DNA of 64,000 bases, taken from assembly GCF_001517935.1 (NCBI RefSeq), contig NZ_LOQF01000003.1:1-64000 (forward strand). The letters are read 5' to 3'. How positions within the stretch are numbered: the stretch's first letter is position 1; each line of letters opens with the position of its first letter. The stretch comes from Sneathia sanguinegens. Its GTDB lineage: Bacteria > Fusobacteriota > Fusobacteriia > Fusobacteriales > Leptotrichiaceae. Of the stretch, positions 1-9,271 are shown piece by piece. The notes beneath the pieces are model-generated. The model was not told the origin of the DNA and made no database searches. It saw only the letters and a program-made list of their open reading frames with translations. The position numbers and the translations under genes are program-made.

Positions 1-168
1 TTTTTATTTTTTCAACTATCTTATCTATATTTTTTCTTATAGCTGCATCTACTTGACTACCTACTATTACTAATTCTTGAGGAAGTCCATTAGCTGTACC
101 CATACCTTTTATTGTAATTTCTTCCTTATCATTAGGTGCAGAAGTAGCAATTATTTTTAATTTTTCAG
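1..168 (-). pseudogene. Inverted internal fragment of mreB
   Basis: Read on the minus strand, this stretch is open and encodes an internal MreB segment. It begins AEKLKIIATSAP, continues through GMGTANGLPQELVIVGS, and ends at the window edge with KIVEKIK. In MreB this piece lies immediately before the C-terminal segment that starts at base 165, but that segment is on the plus strand. The two MreB pieces therefore face each other, and no frame joins them. The junction lies in the short sequence tttttcagca, where the two pieces share a few bases. Either the gene carries an inversion or the left edge is a fold-back or chimeric artefact. The MreB assignment is secure; the cause is not. Confidence 0.8.
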
Positions 169-371
169 CAGATATATATGAAACAGGTATCTATTTAACA
201 GGTGGAGGAGCTAATATTAGAATATTAAAACAAAGAATAGAAGAAGAATTTAAATTAAAGGTAACAGTTGCAGAAGATCCTATTCATGTTGTAGTCAAAG
301 GAATGGCAAAAATATTTGAAGATTTTGATAAATATGCAAATATCATAGTTCCTCAATATATGGAGTATTAA
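165..371 (+). CDS. mreB: Rod-shape protein MreB, C-terminal fragment
   Basis: This is the C-terminal end of the actin-like cell-shape protein MreB, which forms membrane-associated filaments that guide lateral wall synthesis. It has about 68 residues, starting SADIYETGIYLTGGGANIR and ending QYMEY. The LTGGGA loop of the ATP-binding site and the VAEDP segment are classic MreB features. The reading frame continues upstream of base 165 only as nonsense, because the preceding MreB codons lie inverted on the other strand. scpB starts one base after the stop, so the two are probably cotranscribed. As drawn, no complete MreB can be made from this locus unless the inversion is reversible or artefactual. 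Confidence 0.85.
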   Translation, partial: SADIYETGIYLTGGGANIRILKQRIEEEFKLKVTVAEDPIHVVVKGMAKIFEDFDKYANIIVPQYMEY

Positions 372-372
372 A

Positions 373-918
373 ATGATAGATATAAATAGGGAGATAGAAG
401 CAATAATTTTTATGTCAGATAAGGCAATTCCTATAGAAGAATTAGCTATATTTTTCAATAAATCATTAGATGAAATGAGAGATATTTTAAAAAAAATAAA
501 AGAAGATTATGAAGATAGAGGCATAAATATATTAATATCTCAAGCTATGGTAAAATTGATAACAAATCCACTTTGTGGAAAGGCAGTAACAAATTTTTTC
601 AGTCCAACAGTTAAAATAAAAAAATTATCAAAATCAAGTATGGAAACTTTAACTATTATAGCCTTTAAAGGACCTATTACCAAAAGTGAAATAGAAGAAA
701 TTAAAGGAGTTAGTGTTGATGGGACTATACAAACTTTACTTGAAAAAAAATTAATTTATTCAAGTGGTGTTAAAAAAGCCTTAGGTAATCCAAAGTTATA
801 TGAGGTTACAGATAATTTTTATGGCTATGTTGGAATAGAATCAAAAGAAGAATTATTTAAAATGGAAAAAGCTAGATGGCTAAATGAATATAAGGGGGAA
901 AAAATTGAGGATAAATAA
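373..918 (+). CDS. scpB: Segregation and condensation protein B
   Basis: ScpB is the winged-helix kleisin-interacting subunit of the SMC-ScpAB complex that organises and segregates the chromosome. The 181-residue length and the opening INREIEAIIFMSDKAIPIEEL match the family, as does the second winged helix around LSKSSMETLTIIAFKGPITKSEI. The start lies one base after the mreB stop, with a purine-rich ggag inside the mreB 3' end. The stop overlaps the start of the next gene by 14 bases, suggesting translational coupling. The partner scpA is not in this window. Confidence 0.93.
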   Translation: MIDINREIEAIIFMSDKAIPIEELAIFFNKSLDEMRDILKKIKEDYEDRGINILISQAMVKLITNPLCGKAVTNFFSPTVKIKKLSKSSMETLTIIAFKGPITKSEIEEIKGVSVDGTIQTLLEKKLIYSSGVKKALGNPKLYEVTDNFYGYVGIESKEELFKMEKARWLNEYKGEKIEDK

Positions 919-1594
919 GTATATAGCTTTATCTGGATTTTGTTCGAGAAGAGCTGCAGATAAGTTGATTGAAGATAAAAGAGTGACGATAAATAAGCAA
1001 ATAGCAGATAAAGGAGCCTATGTAGAAGATACAGATGTGGTTAGAATAGATGGAGAAAGAGTGAATGTTAAACTTGGACAATATGAATATTATTTGCTTA
1101 ATAAACCTAAAAGAGTTATTTGTTCAAATGATGATAAGTTTGGAAGAAGAACAGCTGTTTCTCTTATAAAATCAAATAAAAGATTATTTACCTATGGAAG
1201 ATTAGACTATATGACAGAAGGCTTGATAATAATAAGCAATGATGGAGATTTATATAACAATATTATGCATCCAAGACAGAAATTATATAAAAGTTATCTC
1301 GCAAATATAGATAAAGCAATAAAAGATGAACATATAGAAGCAATGAAACATGGAGTAGTTATTGATGGAGTGAGAACAGCTCCTGCTAAGGTTAAAAAAA
1401 TATCTGAAAAAGAAATTCGTGTTGCTATTTTTGAAGGAAGAAATAGACAAATAAGAAAAATGTTTGAAATTTTAGGTTATGAAGTTAAAAATTTAAAAAG
1501 AGTAAAAATAGGAGAATTAACTTTAAGAGATCTTGAAGTTGGAAAATATAGAAAATTGACAAAAGAAGAAGTTGAATATTTGAAGAAGTTGTAG
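905..1594 (+). CDS. rluB: RsuA/RluB-family pseudouridine synthase
   Basis: This enzyme isomerises a uridine in rRNA to pseudouridine; RluB acts on 23S rRNA in the peptidyl-transferase region. It has an N-terminal S4 RNA-binding domain (RINKYIALSGFCSRRAADKLI) followed by the catalytic domain. The catalytic aspartate is in GRLDYMTEGLII, and the C-terminal GRNRQIRKMFE motif is present. I chose the TTG start at 905 because a strong Shine-Dalgarno (aaggggg) lies about 7 bases upstream and the protein then begins MRINKYIALSG, as its relatives do. An ATG at 884 would add seven residues and place the SD inside the gene. RluB rather than RsuA or RluE is inferred from the S4 domain and overall form. 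Confidence 0.88.
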   Translation: MRINKYIALSGFCSRRAADKLIEDKRVTINKQIADKGAYVEDTDVVRIDGERVNVKLGQYEYYLLNKPKRVICSNDDKFGRRTAVSLIKSNKRLFTYGRLDYMTEGLIIISNDGDLYNNIMHPRQKLYKSYLANIDKAIKDEHIEAMKHGVVIDGVRTAPAKVKKISEKEIRVAIFEGRNRQIRKMFEILGYEVKNLKRVKIGELTLRDLEVGKYRKLTKEEVEYLKKL

Positions 1595-1612
1595 GGAGAA
1601 GTTGAGAATAAA

Positions 1613-1894
1613 ATGTTAAGTAAAGAAGAGGTATTAAAGATAGCGAAACTATCTAAATTAAAACTTAGTGATGAAGAATTAATTGATATGGAAAAATCAC
1701 TTAATGAAATTTTTGAGTATATAAAACAAATTAATGAAGTAGATGTTAGCAATGTAGACCCTTTATATAATGTTTTAGAAATAAAGGATAGAACAAGGGA
1801 AGATATAGTTAAAAATACAGAAAAAAAGGAAGACTTTTTGAATAATGCACCTAAAAAAGATGAAGAGTTTGTTATATTACCTAAAATAGTTTAA
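1613..1894 (+). CDS. gatC: Asp/Glu-tRNA amidotransferase subunit C
   Basis: GatC is the small belt-like subunit that stabilises the GatA-GatB heterodimer in tRNA-dependent amidation. The enzyme converts misacylated Glu-tRNA(Gln), and often Asp-tRNA(Asn), to the cognate amidated forms. At 93 residues it has the family pattern: LSKEEVLKIAKLSKLKLSDEE at the start, a central DVSNVDPLYNVLE, and a short C-terminal RTREDIV. It is directly followed by gatA and gatB, in the common order C-A-B. A Shine-Dalgarno-like gggaga precedes the ATG. Confidence 0.95.
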   Translation: MLSKEEVLKIAKLSKLKLSDEELIDMEKSLNEIFEYIKQINEVDVSNVDPLYNVLEIKDRTREDIVKNTEKKEDFLNNAPKKDEEFVILPKIV

Positions 1895-1904
1895 GGAGAT
1901 TGAA

Positions 1905-3344
1905 ATGAAAATATATGAATATAGTGCTACAGAAATAGCAGAAAAAATTAGAAAAAAGGAAATAACAGCTACAGAAGTTATAGAGCAATTGAATGAAAGA
2001 ATAAAAAAAGTAGATGATAAAATAGGGGCTTATGTAGATATTAATTTACAAACAGCTTTAGAAATGGCAAAAAAAGTAGATGAAAATGTTCCAAATTCTA
2101 AACTTTATGGAGTTCCAGTAGCTTTAAAAGATAATATAGTATCATATAAAGAAAAAACTACAGCAGCTTCAAAGATATTAGCAAATTATGTAGGAACATA
2201 TGATGCAACTGTTGTTAAAAGAATGAAAAAAGCAGGTATAATACCTTTTGGTAAGGCTAATATGGACGAATTTGCTATGGGTTCTTCAACAGAAAATTCA
2301 AGTGTAAAGATTACTTCTAATCCTTTTGATTTTGAAAGAATACCAGGAGGTTCAAGTGGAGGATCAGCAGCTATGGTTGCTGCACAAGAAGCTTTTATTG
2401 CATTAGGTTCTGATACTGGAGGTAGTGTTAGACAACCAGCTTCATTAACAGGAACTGTTGGTTTGAAACCTACTTATGGAAGAGTATCAAGATATGGACT
2501 TATGGCATTTGGATCATCACTAGATCAAATAGGGATAATAGCAAGACAAACAAAAGATATAGCAAGTTTACTTGAAATAATAGCAGGCTATGATGAATTA
2601 GATGCTACTACAGCAAAAAAAGAAGTTCCAGAATATACAAAGCTATTAGACAGAGATATATCTAATTTGACTATAGGTTTACCAAAAGAATATTTTACAG
2701 AAAAATTGGATAAGGGTGTAAGAGATAGCATAGAAAAAGCAATAGAAGAATTGAAAAAAATTGGTGTAAAATTTAAAGAAATAAGTTTACCATATTCAAA
2801 ATATGCAATATCTACATATTATGTAATATCTTCAGCAGAAGCAGCTTCTAATCTGGCTAGATATGATGGAGTTAGATATGGAGTTAGAGCAAGTGACGAA
2901 AGTGTAGAAGATATGTATGTAAAGACTAGAACACAAGGTTTTGGAAAAGAAGTAAAAAGAAGAATAATGATAGGTAATTATGTTCTTTGTTCTGGTTTTT
3001 ATGATGCGTACTATAAAAGAGCTTCACAAATAAGAAGATTAATAAAAGAAGATTTTGAAAAAGCATTAAAAGAAGTAGATTTAATTTTAACACCTACTTC
3101 ACCAGTAGTAGCCTTTAAAAAAGGAGAAAAAATTTCTGATCCTATAACTATGTATTTATCAGATATATATACAGTTTGTGTAAGCATGGCGGGATTACCT
3201 GCTATATCAATTCCTAGTGGTATGTACAATAATTTACCTGTAGGAATGCAATTAATTGGAAATTACTTTGAAGAAGATAAGATACTTAATGTAGCAAATA
3301 TTTATGAAAATATTAGAGGTAAAATAAAATACCCAGAAATTTAA
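1905..3344 (+). CDS. gatA: Asp/Glu-tRNA amidotransferase subunit A
   Basis: GatA is the glutaminase subunit, an amidase-signature enzyme that releases ammonia from glutamine and feeds it to GatB. The Ser-cis-Ser-Lys catalytic machinery is visible: the lysine in PVALKDNI near residue 75, and the Gly/Ser-rich block PGGSSGGSAAMVAA followed by SDTGGSVRQPAS around residues 147-177. At 479 residues it is full length. It starts 10 bases after gatC with an aaggag Shine-Dalgarno. Confidence 0.97.
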   Translation: MKIYEYSATEIAEKIRKKEITATEVIEQLNERIKKVDDKIGAYVDINLQTALEMAKKVDENVPNSKLYGVPVALKDNIVSYKEKTTAASKILANYVGTYDATVVKRMKKAGIIPFGKANMDEFAMGSSTENSSVKITSNPFDFERIPGGSSGGSAAMVAAQEAFIALGSDTGGSVRQPASLTGTVGLKPTYGRVSRYGLMAFGSSLDQIGIIARQTKDIASLLEIIAGYDELDATTAKKEVPEYTKLLDRDISNLTIGLPKEYFTEKLDKGVRDSIEKAIEELKKIGVKFKEISLPYSKYAISTYYVISSAEAASNLARYDGVRYGVRASDESVEDMYVKTRTQGFGKEVKRRIMIGNYVLCSGFYDAYYKRASQIRRLIKEDFEKALKEVDLILTPTSPVVAFKKGEKISDPITMYLSDIYTVCVSMAGLPAISIPSGMYNNLPVGMQLIGNYFEEDKILNVANIYENIRGKIKYPEI

Positions 3345-3360
3345 GAAATGAGGATAAAAA

Positions 3361-4788
3361 ATGAATTATGAATCTACAATAGGTTTGGAAGTACATATAC
3401 AATTAAAAACAAAATCAAAAATATGGTGTAGTGCAAGTGCTAACTATGATGAACAAGAACCAAATACATGTATTAGTCCAACTTGTGTTGGAGAACCAGG
3501 AGCTTTACCAAAATTGAATGATGAAGTTTTGAATTATGCAATTAAGGCTGCTTTAGCCCTAGGTTGTTCTATAAATCAATTGAGTTTTTTTGACAGAAAA
3601 AATTACTTTTATCCAGATTCACCAAAAAATTATCAAATAACACAATTTTTCAAGCCCTATGCTGAAAATGGAGAATTAAAAATAGTAACAAATAGTGGAA
3701 AAGAATCAGTTGTAAAAATAGAAAGAATACAAATAGAAGAAGATACAGCAAAGAGTATTCATTTATCAAGTGAAAGTTTACTTAATTTTAATAGAGCTTC
3801 TATGCCACTTCTTGAAATAATAACAACACCTTGTATATCTAATTCTGAACAAGCTTATGCATATTTGACAACATTGAAGGAAAGAATTAAATATACAAAA
3901 GTTAGTGATGTTAGTATGGAATTAGGATCTTTAAGATGTGATGCAAATGTATCTGTTAAAAAAAAGGGAGAAACAAAATTAGGAACTAGAACAGAAACTA
4001 AAAATTTGAATTCTTTTAAAGCTGTAGTAAAAGCAATAGAATATGAAATTAATAGACAAATTGATGTTATAGAAAATGGTGGAAGGGTAATTCAAGAAAC
4101 TAGACTTTGGGATGAAGAAAATGGTGTTACAAGAACTATGAGATCAAAGGAAGATGCTATGGATTATAGATATTTCCCAGAACCAGATTTACCACCAGTA
4201 GTAATAAGTGATGAAAGATTAGAAAAGGTAAAAAAAGATATGCCTGAATTTTCTGATGAAAAAATGTCTAGATTTATATCACAATATAATATACCAGAAG
4301 TTGAAGCTAGAATATTAACTAATGAACCAGAATTAGCTGACTATTTTGAAAAGGTTGCAACAGAAGTAAAAGATGCTAGAATGGCAGCTAATTGGATATT
4401 AACAGAAGTTTTAAGAGTTTTAAAAGAAAAAAATTGTAGTATAGAAGAGTTCAATATAAGGGAAGATAGATTAGCAGATTTAATACATTTGATAAAGAAT
4501 AAGACAATAAGTTCAAAAATAGCAAAAGACATATTTGAAAAAATGTTAGAAATTGAACAAAAAGCAAGTGAAATAGTTAAAAAAGAAGGTTTAGCTCAAA
4601 TAACAGATAGTAAAGCTATAGAAGAATTGGTTGATAAAGTTTTAGCAGAAAATGAAGCTTCTGTTGCTGATTTAAAAGCTGGTAAAGACAGAGCTATGAA
4701 ATATTTGATGGGACAAGCTATGAAATTATCAAAGGGTAAGGCAAATCCTAAGCAAGTTTCAGATTTAATTTTAGAAAAATGTAAATAG
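3361..4788 (+). CDS. gatB: Asp/Glu-tRNA amidotransferase subunit B
   Basis: GatB is the kinase and amidotransferase subunit. It phosphorylates the carboxylate on the misacylated tRNA and transfers ammonia delivered by GatA. The N-terminus TIGLEVHIQLKTKSKIWC is a family signature, as are the central FDRKNYFYPDSPKNYQITQ, the MDYRYFPEPDLPP motif, and the helical tail or YqeY-like tRNA-binding domain. The 475-residue length is normal. This is the last gene of gatCAB, and the division PBP follows within 8 bases. Confidence 0.97.
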   Translation: MNYESTIGLEVHIQLKTKSKIWCSASANYDEQEPNTCISPTCVGEPGALPKLNDEVLNYAIKAALALGCSINQLSFFDRKNYFYPDSPKNYQITQFFKPYAENGELKIVTNSGKESVVKIERIQIEEDTAKSIHLSSESLLNFNRASMPLLEIITTPCISNSEQAYAYLTTLKERIKYTKVSDVSMELGSLRCDANVSVKKKGETKLGTRTETKNLNSFKAVVKAIEYEINRQIDVIENGGRVIQETRLWDEENGVTRTMRSKEDAMDYRYFPEPDLPPVVISDERLEKVKKDMPEFSDEKMSRFISQYNIPEVEARILTNEPELADYFEKVATEVKDARMAANWILTEVLRVLKEKNCSIEEFNIREDRLADLIHLIKNKTISSKIAKDIFEKMLEIEQKASEIVKKEGLAQITDSKAIEELVDKVLAENEASVADLKAGKDRAMKYLMGQAMKLSKGKANPKQVSDLILEKCK

Positions 4789-4796
4789 GTAAATAT

Positions 4797-6809
4797 ATGG
4801 CAAATAAAAATAAAAAAAATAATATTAAAACAATTCATTTTTATTTTTTGTTCATTGTGCTTTTCTTTATAATAATATGTTTAAAATTACTCTATTATCA
4901 AGTTATTTGTTCGGGAGAAGCTAGGAAAAATATTGAAAAATACAGATATGAATTAGAAGATATTTATGCAAAAAGGGGAAGCATTTATTCAAGTGATGGT
5001 CATAAATTAGCCTTTGATGTTGAAAAATATAATATAATTTTAGATCCTATGAATTTGGATGAAAAATTTTATCCAGATATAGCCAATATTTTATCAAAAT
5101 ATGTTGGAAAATCAAAAGAAGAAATTTTAACCTTATTACAAACATATAGACAAAAATCAAGAAAATTTTTGGATTTTAAGGTTGAAATAACTTATGATGC
5201 TAAGCAAAATTTTGAAAAAGATTTAAAAGAATATAAAAGAGAAGCTAAGAATAATGGTAAAGGTAAAATAATAGGAAAATGGTTGCATTTCCAACAAAAA
5301 TCAGAAAGATTCCAAGTAGAAGGGCAAGAATTTGAAGCAATATTAGGCTTTTTAAATAGTGAAAATAAACCAGTATATGGAGTTGAATATTCATATAATA
5401 AATATTTAAAGGGAGAACCGGGTAAAGCTAGAGTATATAAAGCAGCAACAGAAGCTGTTAGACCATATACTTTACAATCTCTAATAGATGAACAAATTAT
5501 TAAACAACCTAAACAGGGAGCAGATGTTTATTTGACTATAGATAGTGTACTTCAATATGCGATGGATGAGGTATTAAAAAATGCCTTTACTGATTTTACA
5601 GCAGAATCAGTAATGGGAATATTAATGGAAGCAGATACAGGAAAGATTTTAGCTATGGATTCTTATCCTAAGTCTACAAATAAGACTGAAATAAAAAATA
5701 GATCTATAACAGACCTATTTGAGCCAGGGTCAATATTTAAGCCAATAACTGTTGCAGCTGCAATAGAACAAAAATTAGTAAATAAAGACACTATTATACA
5801 TTCGGATGGTTTTGTTAGAGTAAAAGATAGAACAATACATGATCATGACAGTAGTACAAAGGGAGATTTAACAATAAATAAAATAATAATGCATTCAGGA
5901 AATGTTGCCATGGTTAAAATAGTTCAATTAATGGAAACACCCACTTTCTATAATTTCTTAAAAAATTTTGGTCTTTCTCAAAAAACTGGTATAGACATTG
6001 CTTTTGAAACTGCAAGTAAATTGTTTTCTTTGAAATCATTTACAGAAGTTAGAAAATCAAATGTTTCATTTGGACAAGGTATATCTATGACACAAATGCA
6101 AATGTTAACATCACTTAATACAACAATTAATGGTGGAAAATTACTTAAACCTTTTGTAGTTGATAAAGTAGTTGATCAAGATGGAAATATACTTTTGCAA
6201 AATAAGGAAGTTGTAAAACATAAGCCTATATCTGAACATACTTCAGAACAAATAAGAGAAATGCTTGAAAATGTTGTTACTTCAGGTACTGGTAAAGGTA
6301 TATTTATACCAGGTTATAGATTAGGTGGTAAAACAGGAACAGCACAAAAAGCAGGGCCTCATGGTTATGAAAAAGGTAAATACTTTTCTTCATTTTTTGC
6401 ATTTTTCCCAGCAGATAAACCAAAGTATTCTATTTTAATAACAGTTAATGAACCACATGGAGCATACTATGGAGCTGCAGTAGCCTTGCCTCTTGTAAGA
6501 CAAGTCTTAGAAAAATTGATAAAATATAAGGGGATAGAACCTTCATATATACCTGAAGTTGAAAAAAAAGAAATTGAGGTCAAAAAAAATGTAAGCAAAC
6601 CAATAGATGTGCAAGCTATAAATAATATTTTTCAAACTGGTATTATGCCTAATTTAAATGGTTTGACTGTAAGACAATTAATAAGTATGCCAGCCTATTC
6701 AAAATATAATAAAATAAAATTTGTAGGTCATGGTAGAGTAATAAATCAAAGTATAAATCCTGGATCAAAAGTAGACGCAAATACAGAAATAGTTATAGAA
6801 TTGAAGTAG
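4797..6809 (+). CDS. ftsI: Penicillin-binding protein 2/FtsI-type transpeptidase with PASTA domain
   Basis: This is a class B penicillin-binding protein that cross-links septal or spore-type peptidoglycan. A single N-terminal membrane anchor (about residues 15-38) is followed by a pedestal domain and the transpeptidase domain. The active-site motifs are complete: SIFK (nucleophile serine near residue 312), SGN near 366 and KTGTAQ near 511. A PASTA domain follows (about residues 610-670: IMPNLNGLTVRQLI to VIELK). At 670 residues it resembles the FtsI/SpoVD class of low-GC bacteria. It is not in a classical dcw cluster here; its neighbours are gatB and priA. The specific cellular role (division) is inferred from class and domain order. 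Confidence 0.9.
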   Translation: MANKNKKNNIKTIHFYFLFIVLFFIIICLKLLYYQVICSGEARKNIEKYRYELEDIYAKRGSIYSSDGHKLAFDVEKYNIILDPMNLDEKFYPDIANILSKYVGKSKEEILTLLQTYRQKSRKFLDFKVEITYDAKQNFEKDLKEYKREAKNNGKGKIIGKWLHFQQKSERFQVEGQEFEAILGFLNSENKPVYGVEYSYNKYLKGEPGKARVYKAATEAVRPYTLQSLIDEQIIKQPKQGADVYLTIDSVLQYAMDEVLKNAFTDFTAESVMGILMEADTGKILAMDSYPKSTNKTEIKNRSITDLFEPGSIFKPITVAAAIEQKLVNKDTIIHSDGFVRVKDRTIHDHDSSTKGDLTINKIIMHSGNVAMVKIVQLMETPTFYNFLKNFGLSQKTGIDIAFETASKLFSLKSFTEVRKSNVSFGQGISMTQMQMLTSLNTTINGGKLLKPFVVDKVVDQDGNILLQNKEVVKHKPISEHTSEQIREMLENVVTSGTGKGIFIPGYRLGGKTGTAQKAGPHGYEKGKYFSSFFAFFPADKPKYSILITVNEPHGAYYGAAVALPLVRQVLEKLIKYKGIEPSYIPEVEKKEIEVKKNVSKPIDVQAINNIFQTGIMPNLNGLTVRQLISMPAYSKYNKIKFVGHGRVINQSINPGSKVDANTEIVIELK

Positions 6810-6816
6810 GTGGAAT

Positions 6817-8736
6817 ATGTACTATAATCTTCAAATAGGTAAAAGAAATATGTTATTTACATATTATCATGAAGATGATATAGAACTCGGAACATATTGT
6901 AAGGTAGAATATAATCATAAAATTGAAGAAGGAATAATTGTTCAAAAAAAAGAACAAGTAAGTGCTAAATTTGAAATAAAAAAAATATTAGAAATATTGG
7001 ATAAAAAATTGGATAAAAATCTTTTTTCTTTGATGCAGTGGATACATTCATACTATTTAGAACCTTATGGTAATTTACTACCTTTAATAGAAGAACCAGC
7101 TGAGCAAAAATTAAAGGAATTCAAGGAAAAGAAAAAGAAAATAAAAGATTTTGAATTAACAGAAGAACAAGCAAAAGTATATTGTGATATAAAAGAATCA
7201 GATAGTAAGGTACATTTAATAAATGGAGTAACTGGTAGTGGAAAGACACAAATATATATAAAATTAATAAAAGATGCTATAAAAAATGGCGGAGGGGCTA
7301 TTTTATTAGTCCCAGAAATAAATTTAACAAGTCAATTAAAAAGTAATTTAGAAACTTTTTTGGGTGAAAGTGTAGCAATATGGCATAGTAAATTGAGTAA
7401 AAAAGACAAGTATAAGTATCATAAGCTTTTAAATGAAGGAAAGATAAAAGTGGTACTTGGAGCAAGATCAGCCATATTTACAAATATACAAAATTTGAAA
7501 TATATAATAATAGATGAAGAACATGAAACTACATATAAGCAAGATGAAGCACCAAGATATCATGTGAAGAATGTAGCAATAAAAAGAGCCTTAATTGAAA
7601 ATGCTAAGGTTGTTTTAGGAACAGCTACTCCTTCTTTTGAAACAATGTATCAGGTAAAACAAGGATATATTAGCCAACATATTTTAGAAAAAAGATATAA
7701 TGGAGCTAGTTTACCTAGCTATGTAATTAAAGATATGACAGAAGAAAGAGGAAATATTTCAAAAGATCTTTTACTTGCAATAAATGATAGGATAGAAAAA
7801 GATGAGCAGGTAATATTATTGCTTAATAGAAAGGCATATTCAATATTTATAGAATGTAAAGATTGTAAAAATATAGTTGAGTGTAAACAATGTACTTTCA
7901 AATTGATATATTATAAAAATAATACTTTGAAATGCAATCAATGTGGTATGGTATATAAAATGCTTGAAAAATGTGAAAAATGTTCAAGCAATAAATTGGA
8001 AAAAATTGGTATAGGTACAGAAAAGGTTGAAGAACAGCTTAAAGAAATATTTGATGAAGAATTAATATTAAGAATGGATGCAGATTCTATGACTACAAAA
8101 AATAAGATAGATAAAGCATACAGAGATTTTTTGAATAAGAAATACAAAATTTTAATAGGGACACAAATATTAGCAAAAGGATTTCATTTTCCAGATGTTA
8201 CCTTAGTTGGTGTGTTGAATGCAGATCAAATGTTAAATTTTCCAGATTATAGATCTTATGAACGTTCTTATCAATTAATAACTCAAGCAGCTGGGAGAGC
8301 TGGAAGAGGAGATAAAAAGGGAGAAGTTTTTATACAAACATATAATAAAGACTCTATTTTAATAAAAGCTATTGTAACTTCTGACTACAATTTAATATAT
8401 ACTAATCAAATGGAAGCAAGGGAAAAATTATTTTATCCTCCATTTTCAAAACATATTAAAATACTTTTTACAGATATCAATGAAAAAAGATTAGAAGAAG
8501 TAACACAACAATATTATGAATATATTTTGAATAAACTAAATTTATATGCTAAAATATATCCGATTGCTAAATGCTTAGTATATAAGGCATCTAAAAGATA
8601 TAGATTAAATATAAATTTAATATATGATAGAAAAAATGATAAAGAAGTTAAAAGTGTATTGAGGAATATATTAGCTACAAGAAACAAATTGATAACAAGA
8701 ATATTAGTAGATGTAGATCCTTTGAATATGCTTTAG
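6817..8736 (+). CDS. priA: Primosomal protein N' (replication restart helicase)
   Basis: PriA recognises stalled forks and D-loops and reloads the replicative helicase. A degenerate N-terminal DNA-binding domain is followed by a superfamily-2 helicase core: Walker A GVTGSGKT near residue 138 and DEEH Walker B near residue 232. Paired zinc-binding clusters appear as CKDC, CKQC, CNQC and CEKC around residues 347-391. Motifs V/VI are seen as GTQILAKGFHFPDVTLVG and QAAGRAGRG. At 639 residues it is slightly shorter than the E. coli protein. It lies 7 bases after the PBP gene and ahead of def and fmt, a common priA-def-fmt order. Confidence 0.96.
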   Translation: MYYNLQIGKRNMLFTYYHEDDIELGTYCKVEYNHKIEEGIIVQKKEQVSAKFEIKKILEILDKKLDKNLFSLMQWIHSYYLEPYGNLLPLIEEPAEQKLKEFKEKKKKIKDFELTEEQAKVYCDIKESDSKVHLINGVTGSGKTQIYIKLIKDAIKNGGGAILLVPEINLTSQLKSNLETFLGESVAIWHSKLSKKDKYKYHKLLNEGKIKVVLGARSAIFTNIQNLKYIIIDEEHETTYKQDEAPRYHVKNVAIKRALIENAKVVLGTATPSFETMYQVKQGYISQHILEKRYNGASLPSYVIKDMTEERGNISKDLLLAINDRIEKDEQVILLLNRKAYSIFIECKDCKNIVECKQCTFKLIYYKNNTLKCNQCGMVYKMLEKCEKCSSNKLEKIGIGTEKVEEQLKEIFDEELILRMDADSMTTKNKIDKAYRDFLNKKYKILIGTQILAKGFHFPDVTLVGVLNADQMLNFPDYRSYERSYQLITQAAGRAGRGDKKGEVFIQTYNKDSILIKAIVTSDYNLIYTNQMEAREKLFYPPFSKHIKILFTDINEKRLEEVTQQYYEYILNKLNLYAKIYPIAKCLVYKASKRYRLNINLIYDRKNDKEVKSVLRNILATRNKLITRILVDVDPLNML

Positions 8737-8750
8737 AAAGGAAGAAAAAA

Positions 8751-9257
8751 TTGAATATACAAGTATATGAAGCGAAAATATTAAGAACTGTTTCAACACC
8801 TTTAGAAAAAGAAGAAATAAATGATGATTTAAGAAATACTTTGGATGAAATGGTTAAAACTATGAGATTGGCTAATGGGGTTGGATTAGCTTCTAACCAA
8901 GTAGCAATAGATAGAAGATATTTTGTGCTTGAAATAGATGACATTGTAAAAAAATGCATTAATCCTGAAATATTAGAAGTTCTTGAGGGAGATGTTGAAA
9001 TGGAAGAAGGGTGTTTATCTATTCCAGGAATATTTAAAAGAGTAGCAAGACCTAATAAAATAAGAGTTAGATATTTAAATGAAAATGGAGAAAGTGTAGA
9101 AGAAGAAATGGAAGGACTTTGGGCAAAAGCTTTCCAACATGAAACAGATCATATAAATGGTATGATGTTTATAGATAGATTATCTCCAATTAATAAAAAT
9201 TTAATAAGAAAAAAATTAGAAAAAATAAAGAAAAATTCAAAGCCTAGAGAATTTTAA
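8751..9257 (+). CDS. def: Peptide deformylase
   Basis: The enzyme removes the N-formyl group from nascent proteins and uses an Fe or Zn centre. All three deformylase motifs are present: GVGLASNQVAI (motif 1), EGCLSIPG (motif 2, metal-ligand cysteine) and QHETDHINGMMF (motif 3, HExxH). At 168 residues it is of ordinary size. Translation probably starts at a TTG with gaaagga-type purines upstream; no better ATG precedes motif 1. It is paired with fmt downstream, so the two enzymes that add and remove the formyl group are made together. Confidence 0.96.
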   Translation: MNIQVYEAKILRTVSTPLEKEEINDDLRNTLDEMVKTMRLANGVGLASNQVAIDRRYFVLEIDDIVKKCINPEILEVLEGDVEMEEGCLSIPGIFKRVARPNKIRVRYLNENGESVEEEMEGLWAKAFQHETDHINGMMFIDRLSPINKNLIRKKLEKIKKNSKPREF

Positions 9258-9271
9258 AAGGGGGTATAGTA

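Noticed and set aside
255-458. Minus-strand reading frame across the mreB-scpB junction
   Set aside because: It is hydrophobic low-complexity sequence opposite two recognisable plus-strand genes, with no ribosome site or family resemblance.
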